A DNA stretch of 64,000 bases from the NCBI RefSeq assembly GCF_904849725.1, contig NC_058524.1:507764263-507828262 (forward strand), given 5' to 3'. Origin of the DNA: Hordeum vulgare subsp. vulgare. Its lineage: Eukaryota > Streptophyta > Magnoliopsida > Poales > Poaceae. This document shows, in pieces, positions 22,095 to 34,685 of the stretch. The translations under genes and the position numbers were made by a program. Every line of letters starts with the position of its first letter. Positions within the stretch are counted from its first letter, which is position 1. Below the pieces are notes generated by a model. That model was not told the origin of the DNA, made no database searches, and saw nothing but the letters and a program-made list of their open reading frames with translations.

Positions 22095-24796
22095 TCCCAT
22101 CACCTTATGCCTAGCTAAGGGCGTTAAACAATAGCGCTTGTTGGGAGGCAACCCAACGAATCTATCATTTTTCTTTCTGTTTTATATTTTCCATACTTTC
22201 ATAATTCTGTTATGATTGTGTTTTTTGTGTTTCTTTTGTGTTTGTGCCAAGTAAAACCGTTATGATTAGTCTTAGGGATGATCGTTTGATCGTGCTGGAA
22301 AAGACAGAAACTTTCTGCTCACGAAAATAATTTTCATTTTTTTCTGTGAGAGATTTTGAGTTGATTCTTTTTGCTGCTGATTTCTTTGCAAATTAGTCAG
22401 ACTGTCGTAATTTGTCAGAATTTTTGATGTACCATAAGTATACGAAGTATACAGATTGCTACAGATTGGTATGTTGTTAACAGATTCTGTTTTTTGTTGA
22501 GTTGGTTGCTTATTTTGATGAAACTATGGATAGTATCGGGGGGTATTAGCCATGGAAGATTGAAAATACAGTAACCCAACATCAACATAAGTAGAATTTA
22601 AGTTTGCTACAGTACCTAAGGAAGTGGTGATTTGCTTTCTTATACTAATGTTATCACGAGTTTCTGTTTAAGTTTCGTGTTGTGAAGTTTTCAAGTCTTG
22701 GGTGAAGTTCTTATGGACAAAGAGATAAAGAGTGGCAAGAGCTCAAGCTTGGGGATTCCCAAGGCACCCCAAGCTGATTCAAGGATGCCGAAAAAGCCTA
22801 AGCTTGGGGATGCCCCGGGAAGGCATCCCCTCTTTCGTCTTCAATCCATCGGTAACGTTACTTGGGGCTATATTTTTATTCACCACATGTTATGTGTTTT
22901 GCTTGGAGCGTCTTGTATCGTAGGAGTCTTTTATTTTTGTTGTGTCACAATCTTCCTTTCTGCACACCTAGAGAGAGAGACATGCGCTCACCGTGATTTT
23001 GTCGAGCTTCACTTATATCCTTTGGATTAGGCAATTCAGCTCACATGTGTTTCACTTATATCTTTTGAGCTAGTTGATTTTGCTCTATGTGCTTCACTTC
23101 TCTCTTTTGGAGCACGGCAGTGCGTGGCGTGGTAGTTGATCTATGCTATGAAAGTAGTCTCAAAAGGGGTAGTTATCCAAAGGGATATGAAAACTTCCAC
23201 CTTCATGTGCATTGAGTAGTTAGAGAAATTTGCTTCATCTCAATTAGTTTTGAGTTGTGGTTGTGGTAATATTTAAGTTATACTAGTAAGGTGTTGTGGA
23301 TCTAGAAATACTTGTGTTGAAGTTAGTGATTCCTGTAGCATGCACGTATGGTGAACTGCTATGTGATGAAGTCTGAGCATGATTAGTTTATTGATTGTCA
23401 TCCTTTGTGTAGCGGTCGGGATCGCGCGATGGTTTATACCTACCAACCCTTCCCCTAGGAGTATGCGTTGAATGCTTTGTTTCGATTACTACTAAAACTT
23501 TTGCAACAAGTATATGAGTTCTTCATGACTAATGTTGAGTCCATGGTTTAGATGCACTTTTACCTTCCACCATCACTATCTTGTGTAGTGTCGTGCAACT
23601 TTCGCCGGTGCATAAAACGCACCATTAGCCTCCCTCAAAATAGCCACCATACCTACCTACTATGGCTTTTCAAGAGCCATTCCGAGATATATTGCCATGC
23701 AACTACCACCATGACATGTGCCACAGCTTCTACATTGCCATTGCATGATCATAAGCTAGCTAGCATGATGTTTTCATTGATGTCTATGCCATGCTAGATC
23801 ATTGTCACGGTACACTACCAAAGGCATTTCATATAGAGTCATCATTGCTCTAAGTTTTGAGTTGTAAGTGTGATGATCATCATTGATGGAGCATTGTCCC
23901 ATGTGAGAAAATAAAAGAGGCCAGCGAAGCCCATTTTCAAAAAGAGGCCAAAGATGCCCACAAAAAAAGAGGCCAAAGAGCCCACCAAAAAATGAGAGAA
24001 AAAGAGAGAAGGGACAATGCTACTATCTCCTTACCACACTTGTGCTTCACATTAACCACCATGATCTTAATGATTGAGAGTCTCTCATTTTGTCACCACC
24101 ATATAGCTAGTGGGAAATTTTCATTATATAACTTGGCTTGTATATTCCAATGATGGGCTTCCTCAAAATTTCCTTAGGTCTTCGTGAGCAAGCAAGTTGG
24201 ATGCACACCCACCAGTTTTCTTTAAGAGCTTTCACTTACTCTTAGCTCTAGTGCATCATTTGTATGGAAATCCCTACTCATTCACATTGATATCTATTGA
24301 TGAGCATCTCCATAGCTCATTGATATGCCTAGTCAATGTGACCATCTTCTCCTTGTTTGCCTTGCAACCTCCACCACACTCCATTCCACTTATAGTGCTA
24401 AAACCATGGCTCACGCTCATGTATTACGTGAGAGTTGAAAAGGTTTGAGAAAGTAAAGGTGTGAAAACAATTACTTGGCCAATACCGAGGTTGTGCATGA
24501 TTTAAATTCGTTGTGCAAGGATGATAGAGCATAGCCAGTCTATATGATTTTGTAGGGATAACTTTCTTTTGGCCTTGTTATTTTGAAAGTTCATGATTAC
24601 CTTGCTAGTTTGCTTGAAGTATTATTGTCTCCATGTCAATAGCAAACTATAGTTTTGAATCTAATGGATCTGAACATTCATGTCACATAAGAGGACTTAC
24701 AAAGGACATCTATGCTAGGTAGCATGAAAGCATCAAAAATTCATTCTTTATCACTTCCCTACTCGAGGACGAGTAGGAGTTAAGCTTGGGGATGCT
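22095..24796 (+). mobile_element. 3' noncoding internal region of the + strand Athila-type element
   Basis: No coding sequence. It begins with a small perfect hairpin GTTGGGAGGCAACCCAAC at 22139-22156. Two polypurine-like words follow at 22743-22758 and 22799-22813, the second an exact 15-base copy of the terminal polypurine tract TAAGCTTGGGGATGC (24781-24795). The part 23038-24796 is the partner of 16465-18223. The 110-codon frame at 22698-23030 crosses the polypurine repeats and is not credible as protein. Confidence 0.8.
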
Positions 24797-26353
24797 TGAT
24801 ACGTCTCAAACGTATCGATAATTTTTGACGGTTCATGTTGTTATCTTGTCAACTTTGGATGTTTTATATACCTTTTATATCTTTTTGGGACTAACTTATT
24901 AATTCAGTGCCGAGTGCCAGTTCCTGTTTTTTCTATGTTTTTGACTCTTTTCAGATCTGATTTTGGAACGGAGTCCAAAAGGAATAAAATCCCCGAAATG
25001 AATTTTTCCAGAACAGAAGAAGATCGGGGGACTTGAGGGCCAAGGAAGGAGGCCCACAGGGGGCCCACAAGCCGTGTACCAGTGGCCAGGGGGGCCTCGG
25101 CTACCAAGCTTTTGGCCCCCCTGGAGCTCCCCTGCCCTAGCTCTATGGCCTATTTATTCCCTAAAATCCCAGAAAAAATAAGGGCGTCCACGAAACCACT
25201 TTTCCGCCGCCGCAAGCTTCCGTTTCCGAGAGATCTCATCTGGAGACCCTTCCCGGTGCCCTACCGGAGGGGACTTTGGAGCTGGAGGGCTTCTACATCA
25301 ACATCATCGCCTCTCGAATGACTTGTGAGTAGTCCACTTCAGACCTACGGGTCCGTAGTTAGTAACTAGATGGCTTCTTCTCTCTCTTGGATCTTCAATA
25401 CAAAGTTCTCCATGATCTTCATGGAGATCTATCCAATGTAATCCTCTTTGGCGGTGTGTTTGTCGAGATCCGATGAATTGTGGATTTGTGATCAGACTAT
25501 CTATGAATCATATTTGAGTCTTTGCTGATTTCTTATATGCATGATTTGATATCCTTGTAAGTCTCTCCGTGTCTTGTGTTTTGTTTGGCCAACTAGATCT
25601 ATGATTCTTGCAATGGGAGAAGTGCTTGGTTTTGGGTTCATACCGTGCGGTGACCTTTCCCAGTGACACAAGGGGCAGCAAGGCACGCATCGTGTTGTTG
25701 CCATCAAGGGTAACAAGATGGGCTTCCATCATAGATTTGAGATTGTCCATCTACATCATGTCATCTTGCTTAAAGCGTTACTCTGTTCTTATGAACTCAA
25801 TACACTAGATGCATGCTGGATAGCGGTCGACGTGTGGAGTAATAGTAGTAGATGCAGAAAGTATCGGTCTACTTGTTTTGGACGTGATGCCTATATGTAT
25901 GATCATTGCCATAGATAATGTCATGACTTTGCGCGGTTCTATCAATTGCTCGACAGTAATTCGTTCACCCACCATCTACTTTCTTTCATGAGAGAAGCCA
26001 CTAGTGAACACTACGCCCCCCGGGTCTATTCGCAACTATCATCTCCGCTTTTACTTTTACTTTGCATTGTTTACTTTTTGCTTTCAGTTCTCACTTTGCA
26101 AACAATCTATAAGGGATTGACAACCCCTTCATAGCGTTGGGTGCAAGCTCTTTGTGTTTTTGCAGGTACTTGTGACTTGATGCGATCCTCCTACTGGATT
26201 GATACCTTGGTTCTCAAACTGAGTGAAATACTTACCGCCGCTGTGCTACATCACCCTTTCCTCTTCAAGGGAACACCAGAGCAAGGCTCCAAGGCCGCGG
26301 GGGAATCCTCTGCATATTTGCCAAGGAAATGCCTATAGGCGTAGCCAGCAGCA
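24797..26353 (+). mobile_element. 3' LTR of the + strand Athila-type element
   Basis: TGATACGTCTC...GCCAGCAGCA, 1,557 bases, partner of 18224-19780. The hairpin region (about 25048-25118) carries more mismatches than in the 5' LTR. ACCTC follows (26354-26358) and would be the target duplication. The sequence after it is Angela-type LTR, so this element landed inside that LTR. Confidence 0.92.
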
Positions 26354-27128
26354 ACCTCCATATTGGATCCTACATATTCTACGAAGATCTTATCGGTTGA
26401 ACCTCTATGTCAAGGATTCAAACAATCCCGTACATGATTCCCTTTGTCCTTCGGTATGTTACTTGCCCGAGATTTGATCATCGGTATCCCCATACCTATT
26501 TCAATCTCGTTACCGGCAAGTCTCTTTACTCGTTCCATGATACAAGATCACATGACTAACTCTTTAGTCACATTGCTTGCAAGGCTTGTATGTGATGTTG
26601 TATTACGAGTGGGCCCCGAAATACCTCTCTATCACACGGAGCGACAAATCCCAGTCTTGATCCATGCTAACTCAACGGACACCTTCGGATATGCCTGTAG
26701 TGTACCTTTATAGTCACTGAGTAATGTTGCGACATTTCATACACACAAGGCATTCCTCCGGTGTCAGTGAGTTACATGATCTCATGGTCATACGAATGAA
26801 TACTTGACATGCAGAAAACAATAGCAACAAAATAACACGATCACATGCTACGTTTATAGTTTGGGTCTCGTCCATCACATCATTCTCCCAATGATGCGAT
26901 CCCATCATGAAGTGACAACACTTTTCTATGGTTAGGAAACTTTAAGCATCGTTGATCAACAGGCTAGTCAACTAGAGGCTCACTAGGGACACTGTTTTGT
27001 CTATATATCCACACATGCATTTATGTTTCCATTCAATACAATTATAGCATGAATAATAAACGATTATCTTGAAACATGAAATATAATAATAACTATTTTA
27101 TTATTGCCTCTAGGGCATATTTCCAACA
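26354..27128 (-). mobile_element. 3' LTR of the - strand Angela/BARE-type copia element, part
   Basis: On the minus strand it opens TGTTGGAAATATGCCCTAGAGG at 27128, the hallmark start of BARE/WIS/Angela LTRs, and matches 43587-44357 base for base except for scattered changes. Only 775 of about 1,780 bases remain: it is cut by the + strand Athila-type LTR at 26353, and its remainder is not found left of that element within the window. A six- to eight-base deletion is apparent near the break compared with the other LTR. Confidence 0.9.
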
Positions 27129-27141
27129 ATCTCCCACTTGC
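27129..27141 (-). promoter_or_regulatory. Polypurine tract of the copia element
   Basis: Minus-strand CAAGTGGGAGAT immediately before the LTR start TGTTGG. Primes plus-strand cDNA synthesis. Confidence 0.85.
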
Positions 27142-27179
27142 ACTAGAGTCAATAATCTAGTCTCACATCGCTATGTGAT

Positions 27180-28694
27180 TTACATTGTAATGAATCTAAC
27201 ACCCATACAGTTCCGGTGTTGATCATGCTTCGCGCATGGAAGAGGTTTAGTCAGCGGATCTGCAACATTCAGATCTGTGTGCATTTTGCAAATATTAATG
27301 TCTTCCTCCTTGATGTAATCGTGGATGGCGTTGAAGCGTCGTTTTATGTGTCTGGTCCTCTTATGAAACCTTGGTTCCTTGGGTAGAGCAATGGCATCAG
27401 TGTTGTCATAGAACAGATTGGCTGGATCCAGTGCACTTGGCATTACTCCAAGATCTGACATGAACTGCTTCATCCAGACACCCTCCTTAGCCGCCTCTGA
27501 GGAAACTATGTACTCCGCTTCGCAAGTAGAATCTGCTACGACGCTTTGCTTGGAACTGCACCAGCTTACCGCACCCCCATTGAGAATAAATATGTATACG
27601 GTTTGTGACTTAGAGTCATCTGGATCAGTGTCGAAGCTTGCATCGACGTAACCCTTTACGACGAGCTCTTCGTCGCCTCCATAAACGAGAAACATTTCCT
27701 TAGTCCTTTTCAGGTACTTCTGAATATTCTTGACCGCCGCCCGGTGTTCCACTCCTGGATCACTTTGAAACTTGCCTGCCATGCTTATGACCAGGCTGAC
27801 GTCCGGTCTTCTGCACAGCATTGCATACATGATAGACCCTATGGCTGAAGCATAGGGGGCGGCACTCATCTTTTCTATATCTTCTGCAGTTACTGGACAT
27901 TGAGTCTTACTCAACCTTATACCTTGTAACACAGGCAAGAACCCCTTCTTGGATTGTTCCATTTTGAACTTCTTCAAAATCTTATCAAGGTATGTGCTTT
28001 GTGAAAGAGCTAGTAGGCGTTTCGACCTATCTCTATAGATCTTAATGCCTATTATGTAAGCAGCTTCTCCTAGGTCTTTCATTGAAAAACTCTCATTCAA
28101 GTAATCCTTTACGCTTTCCAACAACTCTACATTGTTTTCAATCAGCAATATGTCATCCACATATAATATTAGAAACACTATAGAGCTTCCACTCACTTTA
28201 TTGTAAATACAAGCTTCTCCAAAAACTTGTATAAACCCAAACACCTTGATCACCTCATCAAAGCGCTGATTCTAACTCCGAGATGCTTGCACCAGTCCAT
28301 AAATGGATCGCTGGAGCCTGCACACCTTGTTAGCATTCGCTGGATTGACAAAACCTTCGGGTTGCATCATATACAACTCTTCCTTAGGAAAGCCATTAAG
28401 GAATGCCATTTTGACATCCATCTGCCAGATTTCATAATCGAAAAATGTTGCTATTGCTAACATGATTCGGACGGACTTAAGCATCGCTACGGGTGAGAAT
28501 GTCTCATCGTACTTAACTCCTTGAACTTGTGAAAAACCCTTTGCCACAAGTCGAGCTTTATAAATGGTCACATTACTGTCCGCGTCCATCTTCTTCTTAA
28601 AGATCCATTTGTTCTGAATAGCCTTGCGACCTTCCGGTAATACTTCCAAAGTCCACACTTTGTTTTCATACATAGATCCTATCTCGGATTTCAT
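27180..28694 (-). pseudogene. Copia reverse transcriptase and RNase H (Angela/BARE type)
   Basis: The N-terminal RT part (28272-28694) has NKWIFKKKMD, ARLVAKGFSQVQGVKYDETFSPVA and WQMDVKMAFLNG. After an in-frame TAG at 28272-28274, where the family has Trp, the same frame continues to 27180 with YVDDILLI (catalytic Asp pair), FSMKDLGEAAYIIGI, the GSIMYAMLCRRPD block, and RNase H with YVDASFD, STCEAEYI, DNTDAI and VADPLTKPL. A second in-frame TAG (28698-28700) separates it from integrase. Apart from the stops the frame is whole, so this is a recently decayed full-length pol, not a scrambled one. Position next to the polypurine tract and 3' LTR is as expected for copia order. Confidence 0.92.
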
Positions 28695-28697
28695 GGC

Positions 28698-30036
28698 CTA
28701 TAACCATCTGTTGGAATGTGGGCCCACCATTGCTTCTCCATAATTCGCAGGCTCATTGTTGTCTAACAACATGATATACAATATAGGATTCCCGTACCAC
28801 TCAGGAGCAGTACGCTCTCTTGTCGACCTACGAGGTCCGACGGTAACTTGATCCGAAGCTTCATGATCATCATCATTAGCTTCCTCTTCAACTGGTGTTG
28901 CCTCGACAGAAATTCCTTTCTGCCCTGCGCCACCATCTTGCTGAAGCAGAGGTTCCACAACCTCATCAAGTTCTATCTTCCTCCCACTCAATTCTTTCGA
29001 GAGAAACTCTTTCTCAAGAAAAGCTCTGTTCTTAGCGACAAACACTTTGCCCTCGGATCTGAGATAGAAGGTGTACCCAACTGTCTCTTTTGGGTAACCT
29101 ATGAAGACGCACTTTTCCGCTTTGGGTTCCAGCTTTTCGGGCTGAAGTTTTTTTGACATAAGCATCACATCCCCAAACTTTAAGAAACGACAACTTTGGC
29201 TTCTTGCCATACCATAGATCATATGGTGTCATCTCAACGGATTTTGGTGGTGCCCTATTTAAAGTGAATGCAGTTGTCTCTAATGCATAGCCCCAAAACG
29301 ATAATGGCAAATCGGTAAGAGACATCATAGATCGCACCATATCTAATAAAGTACGATTACGATATTTGGACACACCATTACGTTGTGGTGTTCCACGCGG
29401 TGTCAACTATGAAACAATTCCACACTGTCTTAAGTGAGCACCAAACTCGTAACTCACATATTCACCCCCTCGATCAGATTGTAGGAACTTGATCTTCTTG
29501 CAACGATGATTTTCAACTTCACTATGAAATTGTTTGAACTTTTCAAATGTTTCAGACTTGTGCTTCATCAAGTAGATATAGCCATACCTACTCAAATCGT
29601 CGGTGAAGGTGATAAAATAACGATATCCGCCGCACGCCTCCACACTCATTGGTCCGCACACATCAGTATGTATGATTTCCAACAAGTCGCTTGCATGCTC
29701 CATTGTTCCAGAGAACGGAGTCTTAGTCATCTTGCCCATGAGGCATGGTTCGCATGTGTCAAGTGATTCAAAATCAAGTGACTCCAAAATCCCATCAGCA
29801 TGGAGTTTCTTCGTGCGCTTAACACCAATATGACCTAAGCGGCAATGCCACAAGAAAGTGGCGATATCATTGTTAACTCTACATCTTTTGGTCTCAATGT
29901 TATGGGTATGAGTGTCATCACAATCGAGATTCAACATTAACAAACCCCTCACGTTGGGTGCATGACCATAAAAGATATTACTCATATAAATAGAAAAACC
30001 ATTATTCTCTGACTTAAATGAGTAACCGTCTCGCAA
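28698..30036 (-). pseudogene. Copia integrase with GAG-pre-integrase domain
   Basis: Minus-strand frame 29407-30036 contains the zinc-binding LWHCRLGHIG...CEPCLMGKM segment and the start of the catalytic core (HTDVCGPM, TFTDDLSRYGYIY, SDRGGEY). An in-frame TAG at 29407-29409 (family Gln) interrupts it, and the core continues with GTPQRNGV, the usual ...NGV block carrying the catalytic region. A frameshift follows near 29147-29155 at a run of seven T, after which the C-terminal part resumes (KAEKCVFIGYPKETVGY) and ends at 28698. The linker toward RT is acidic (EEEANDDDHE). Function would be insertion of cDNA into the chromosome. Confidence 0.9.
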
Positions 30037-30039
30037 TAA

Positions 30040-30300
30040 TCAAGATACAGATATAACGTTCATCCTCAACGCATGCACTAAATAAAAATTATTTAAGTTC
30101 ATAACTAATCCCGATGGTAACTGAAGTGAGATCGTGCCGACGGCGATCACATCAACCTTCGAACCATTTCCCACGCGCATCGTCACTTCATCCTTCGCCA
30201 GCCTTCGTTTATTCTGCAGTTCCTGTTTCGAGTTGCAGATGTGAGCAACAGAACCGGTATCAAATACCCATGCACTACTACAAGAGCTTGTTAGGTACAC
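30040..30300 (-). pseudogene. Copia aspartic protease
   Basis: Contains WVFDTGSVAHIC (catalytic DTG), MRVGNGSKVDV and GTISLQLPSG, typical of copia protease, followed by the VISVS block. An in-frame TGA at 30040-30042 separates it from the integrase frame, where family members have Cys. The join to gag upstream is out of frame (overlap 30291-30300), indicating a frameshift near 30295. Confidence 0.88.
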
Positions 30301-31163
30301 ATCATAACATGTATATCACATATACCTTGTTTGGCGTTGGCCGCCTTCTTATCGGCTAAATACTTGGGGCAGTTGCGCTTCCAGTGACCAGTCCCCTTGC
30401 AATAATAGCACTTAGTTTCCGGCTTAGGTCCAGCCTTGGGTTTTTTCGTCGGAGGGGCAACAGTTTTTCCACTCTTCTTGGAGTTACCCTTCTTGCCTTT
30501 GTCGTTCTTCTTGAAACTAGTGGTCTTATTAACCATCAACACTTGATGTTCTTTCTGGATTTCTCACTCTGCGACTTTCAGCATCGCAAATAACTCGTCG
30601 GGTGACTTCTTCATCCATTGCATGTTATAGTTCAACAAAAAGACTTTATAGCTAGGTGGCAGTGGCTGAAGAATTCTGTCGGTGATATCCTCTTGCGGGA
30701 GTTCAATCCCCAGCTCAGCTAGACGGTTGGAGTACCCAGACATTCTCAGCACATGTTCACTGACAGACGAATTCTCCTCCATTTTGCAAGCATATAATTT
30801 ATTGGAGGTCTCATACCTCTCGATCCGGGCATTATTCTCAAAGATAAACTTCAACTCCTGGAACATCTCATATGCTCCATGACGTTCAAAACGTCGTTGA
30901 AGTCCCGGGTCTAAGCCATACAAAACTACACATTGTACTAATGAGTAGTCATCCTTACGAGCTTGCCAAGCGTTCAAAACATCTTGGTCAGTCGTGGTGG
31001 GTGGTGCGTCACCTAGCGCAGCATCAAGGACATAATTCTTTTGCCCAGTTTGTAGGATAAGCCTCAGATTTTGAGCCCAGTCTACAAAGTTGCTACCATC
31101 ATCTTTCAGCTTAGCTTTCTCTAGGAACGTATTGAAATTCAGGGTTGCTACTGCGCGAGCCAT
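30291..31163 (-). pseudogene. Copia gag with zinc knuckle
   Basis: ATG at 31161-31163 (MARAVATLNFN...), followed by a UBN2-type gag core (DGSNFVDWAQNLRLIL, LDAALGDAPP, YALVQ-like and MEENSSVSEHVLRMSGY). An in-frame TGA lies at 30564-30566. The same frame resumes with a Lys-rich stretch and the CCHC knuckle CYYCKGTGHWKRNC (around 30370-30410), which binds the element's RNA. The capsid protein would be about 290 residues. Good Angela/BARE-type match. Confidence 0.9.
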
Positions 31164-31564
31164 TGATCTACAACATAAAAATTTGCAAAGATTACTTAGA
31201 CTATGTTCAAGACAATTGAGTTTAGCTAATCATATCACAAATAAACTCCCACTCAAATAGACATCCCTCTAGTTATTTGAGTGTGGCATGATCGAAATTC
31301 ACTAACTCAAGTTCGATCATCACATGAGTTGAGTATAGTTTTAGTGGTGAACATCTCCATGTTGATCATATCTACCATATGATTCATGCTCGACCTTTCG
31401 GTCTCTTGTGTTTCGAGGCCATGTTTGTACATGCTAGGATCATCAAGTTTAACCCAAGTGTTCCGCGTGTGCAATTGTTTTGCACCCGTTGTATGTGAAA
31501 ATTGAGTCTATCACACCCGATCATCACGTGGTGTCTCGAAACGACGAACTGTCACAACGGTGCA
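31164..31564 (-). mobile_element. Copia leader, gag-proximal part
   Basis: Untranslated leader of the copia element, interrupted at 31564/31565 by the nested gypsy. It continues at 41723. No gene seen. Confidence 0.8.
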
Positions 31565-33095
31565 TGATGACCCACAAGTATAGGGGATCAATCGTAGTCC
31601 TTTTAATAAGTAAGAGTGTCGAACCCAACGAGGAGGAGAAGGCTCTGATAAACGGTTTTCAGCAAGGTAATAACTGCAAGCACTGAAAGTAGCGGTGACA
31701 AGTGATGGTGTAGTGAGGTGAAACGTAGAAAGCGAAAAGTAACAAGTAACAAGTAGTAGAAATGGTGCAGCAAGTGGCCCAATCCCTTTTGTAGCAAGGG
31801 ACAAGCCTGAACAAAGTCTTATAAGAGGAAAAGCGCTCCCGAGGACACACGGGAATTTCTGTCATGCTAGTTTCATCATGTTAATATGATTCGCGTTCGT
31901 TACTTTGATAGTTTGATATGTGTGTGGACCGGCGCTTGGGTACTGCCCTTACTTGGACAAGCATCCCACTTATGATTAACCCCTCTCGCAAGCATCCGCA
32001 ACTACGAAAGAAGAATAAAGACAACGTCTAACCATAGCATTCAACTAGTGGATCCAAATCAGCCCCTTACGAAGCAACGCATAGACTGGGGTTTAAGCTT
32101 CTGCCACTCCAGCAACCCATCATCTACTTACTACTCCCCAATGCCTTCCTCTAGGCCCAAATATGGTGAAGTGTTATGTAGTCGACGTTCACATAACACC
32201 ACTAGAGGAAAAACAACATACAGCATATCAAAATACCGAACGAATACCAAACTCACATGACTATTATTAGCATGACTTATCCCATGTCCTCAGGAACAAA
32301 AGTAACTACTCACAAAGCATAATCATAATCATGATCAGAGGTGTAATGAATAGCATCAAGGATCTGAAAATAAACTCTTCCACCAAGTAATCCAACTAGC
32401 ATCAACTACAAAGAGTAATCAACACTACTAGCAACCTTACAAGTACCAATCGGAGTCGCGAGATGAAGATTGGTTACAAGAGATGAACTAGGGATTGGAG
32501 AGGAGATGGTACTGATGAAGATGTTGATGGAGATGCCTCCCCTCCGACGAGAGGAGTGTTGGTGATGACGATGGCGATGATTTCCCCCTCTGGGAGGGAA
32601 GTTTCCCCGGCAGGATCATCCTGCCGGAGGTCTAGATTGGATCTGCTCAAGTTCTGCCTCGTGGCGGCGGCGAAACCACGAAAAAGCTCCCAATTGATTT
32701 TTTCTGGAACGAAACCCTTCATATAGCAAAAGAGGGGGGCCAGTGGGCCGCCAGGGTGCCCACAAGCCCTGTTGCCACGGCCAGGGAGGTAGGCCACGGC
32801 AACCAGGCTTGTGGGCCCCTGGTTGCTCCCCTCTGACACTTCTTTCGCCCAGTATTTTTTATAAAATCCAAAAAAAAAATCATGTTGATTTTCAGGGCAT
32901 TTGGAGATGCGCAGAATAGAGGACTCAGACTTGCTCCTTTTCCAGTCCAAAATTCCAGCTGTCGGTATTCTCCCTCTTCAAATAAACCTTGCAAAATAAG
33001 AGAGACAAGGCAGAAGTAAGGTTCCACAAAGTATAATAACATCCCAAAAAGTGGTAAATATCAACATGAAAGCATGATGCAAAATGGACGTATCA
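31565..33095 (-). mobile_element. 3' LTR of the nested gypsy
   Basis: 1,531 bases, minus-strand TGATACGTCCATTTTGC (33095) to GTGGGTCATCA (31565). Differs from its 5' partner by scattered substitutions and small indels. Contains the hairpin at 32757-32818 and a TATA-like GCTATATGAAGG just after it on the minus strand (about 32716-32728). The 107- and 158-codon frames here translate the hairpin region and are not genes. Confidence 0.93.
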
Positions 33096-33110
33096 ACTCC
33101 CCCAAGCTTA
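33096..33110 (-). promoter_or_regulatory. Polypurine tract of the nested gypsy
   Basis: Minus-strand TAAGCTTGGGGGAGT abutting the 3' LTR. Near-copies occur at 34584-34599 and inside gag at 39641-39654. Confidence 0.85.
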
Positions 33111-34685
33111 GACCTCTCTTGTCCTCAAGCGAAAACCAAGACCCAAAACATGTCCACATGTTTAGGGATGAAGGTGTCGATAAAACAAAATACGGACATG
33201 AGGGCATCATGATCACACATGGAACAGCAACACATCATAGAGATTCTTATGGGAAAGTAACAATTCCTTCATAAAGCAAAGTATGAAACAAAAACCTTAC
33301 CGAGAAGTGGCCAACAACCGTCCAAAGTCATTGAAGCAATTGCAATTTATCATATTATCAGAAAGAGTCAAATAAGAGCTTGTAAAGCAAATCCACATAC
33401 TCAATCATCTCTTTTGTTTTCCACAATTGTTACGACTCACGTGGTACTCATGGTATCAAAGTTTCAGTTGGACACAGAGAAAGATAGGGGCTTATAGTTT
33501 TGCCTCCCAACCATTTACCTCAAGGGTAAAGTCAACAATAATAAAGCATAAGTACTCAGCTCCAAGTTGATATATGAACATAGATCTTTCCCAAGCATAT
33601 GACGTTCACCAAGAAAAAGGCTAAATAAGGAATTGGTGAAGATCACCATGACTCTTACAAAGGAAAAAACTAAAGGTACAAGATAGGCCCTTCGCAGAGG
33701 GAAGCAGAGGTTGTCATGCGCTTTTGAGGTTTGGATGTGTGTCCTCTTAGTGCGGAGGAACGTCACTTTATATTGCCTCCTGTGATAAAGAACTTTATTA
33801 TGCAGTCTGTCGCTTTTATGTCTTCCTCATCACAAGTTCGTACAAAGCTTATTTTCCACACACTAATAGATCATACATATTAGAGAGCAATTTTTATTGC
33901 TTGCACCAATGACAACTTACTTGAGGGATCTTATTCAATCCATAGGTAGGTATGGTGGACACTCATGGCAAAACTAGGTTGAAGGTTTATGGCTGCACAA
34001 GTAGTATCTCTACTTGGTGCGGGAGTTTTGGCTAATATGAGGTGGAAGCAATCGCCACATGCTAAGGGATCTCTAATCATATAACATTGTTTGGAACTAA
34101 GCAAACACAATTCATTATGTTGTCTTCCTTGTCCAACATCTACTTCTAAGCATGTAATAGTTTGGTGAGTGCTCACAATTATAGAAAGTGTCTAAGATGA
34201 TATATTTATATGTGAACCTCTCTTTCCTTATTACTTCTTATTAATTGCAACAATGGTTGAGGTCTATGTTGGTCTACTCTCAACAAGTTTCAATCATCAT
34301 ACTTGTTATATGTGAAGCTATCACTTTCCATAGGATCCTCTCATGATCTTTCATGCTATCGTTCTTTTCATACTTTTGATCACGGCACAAAACAAAGCCC
34401 TTGACTAAGATACTCTTTATTACATAGCTCGCAAGCTCGAATACATCGGGGGAGACACAAAGCAAAAGACTCAAACTAAAACACTAAAGACTTATTCCAC
34501 TAAGATAAGAAATAAAAACTGAAAAGGAAAGAACTAAAACAAAGGTAAAAGCAAAAGATATAACGATGATACGATACCAGGGCAACTCCCCCAAGCTTGG
34601 CAAAAGCCAAGTGGATTGCCCATACCAATTATTAGTTGTCTTCCTTTGGTGGTGATGGTGGTGGTGTTGCAACATGAGTTTGATC
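33111..34685 (-). mobile_element. 3' noncoding region of the nested gypsy
   Basis: No supportable coding frame on either strand. Holds the second polypurine copy (34584-34599) beside a small hairpin (CCACTTGGC/GCCAAGCTTGG, 34592-34616) and, at about 33502-33515, a GTTGGGAGGCAAAAC word like the one at the start of the + strand element's 3' region. Confidence 0.7.

Noticed and set aside
22698..23030. 110-codon frame after the gag-protease gene, considered as an env-like ORF
   Set aside because: It starts in the spare polypurine tracts and is not preserved in related sequence; low-complexity Lys/Pro only.
32474..33042. Long overlapping minus-strand frames, also at 41034-41467
   Set aside because: They translate the LTR leader and hairpin. 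Similarity between copies reflects LTR identity, and no start or domain supports coding.
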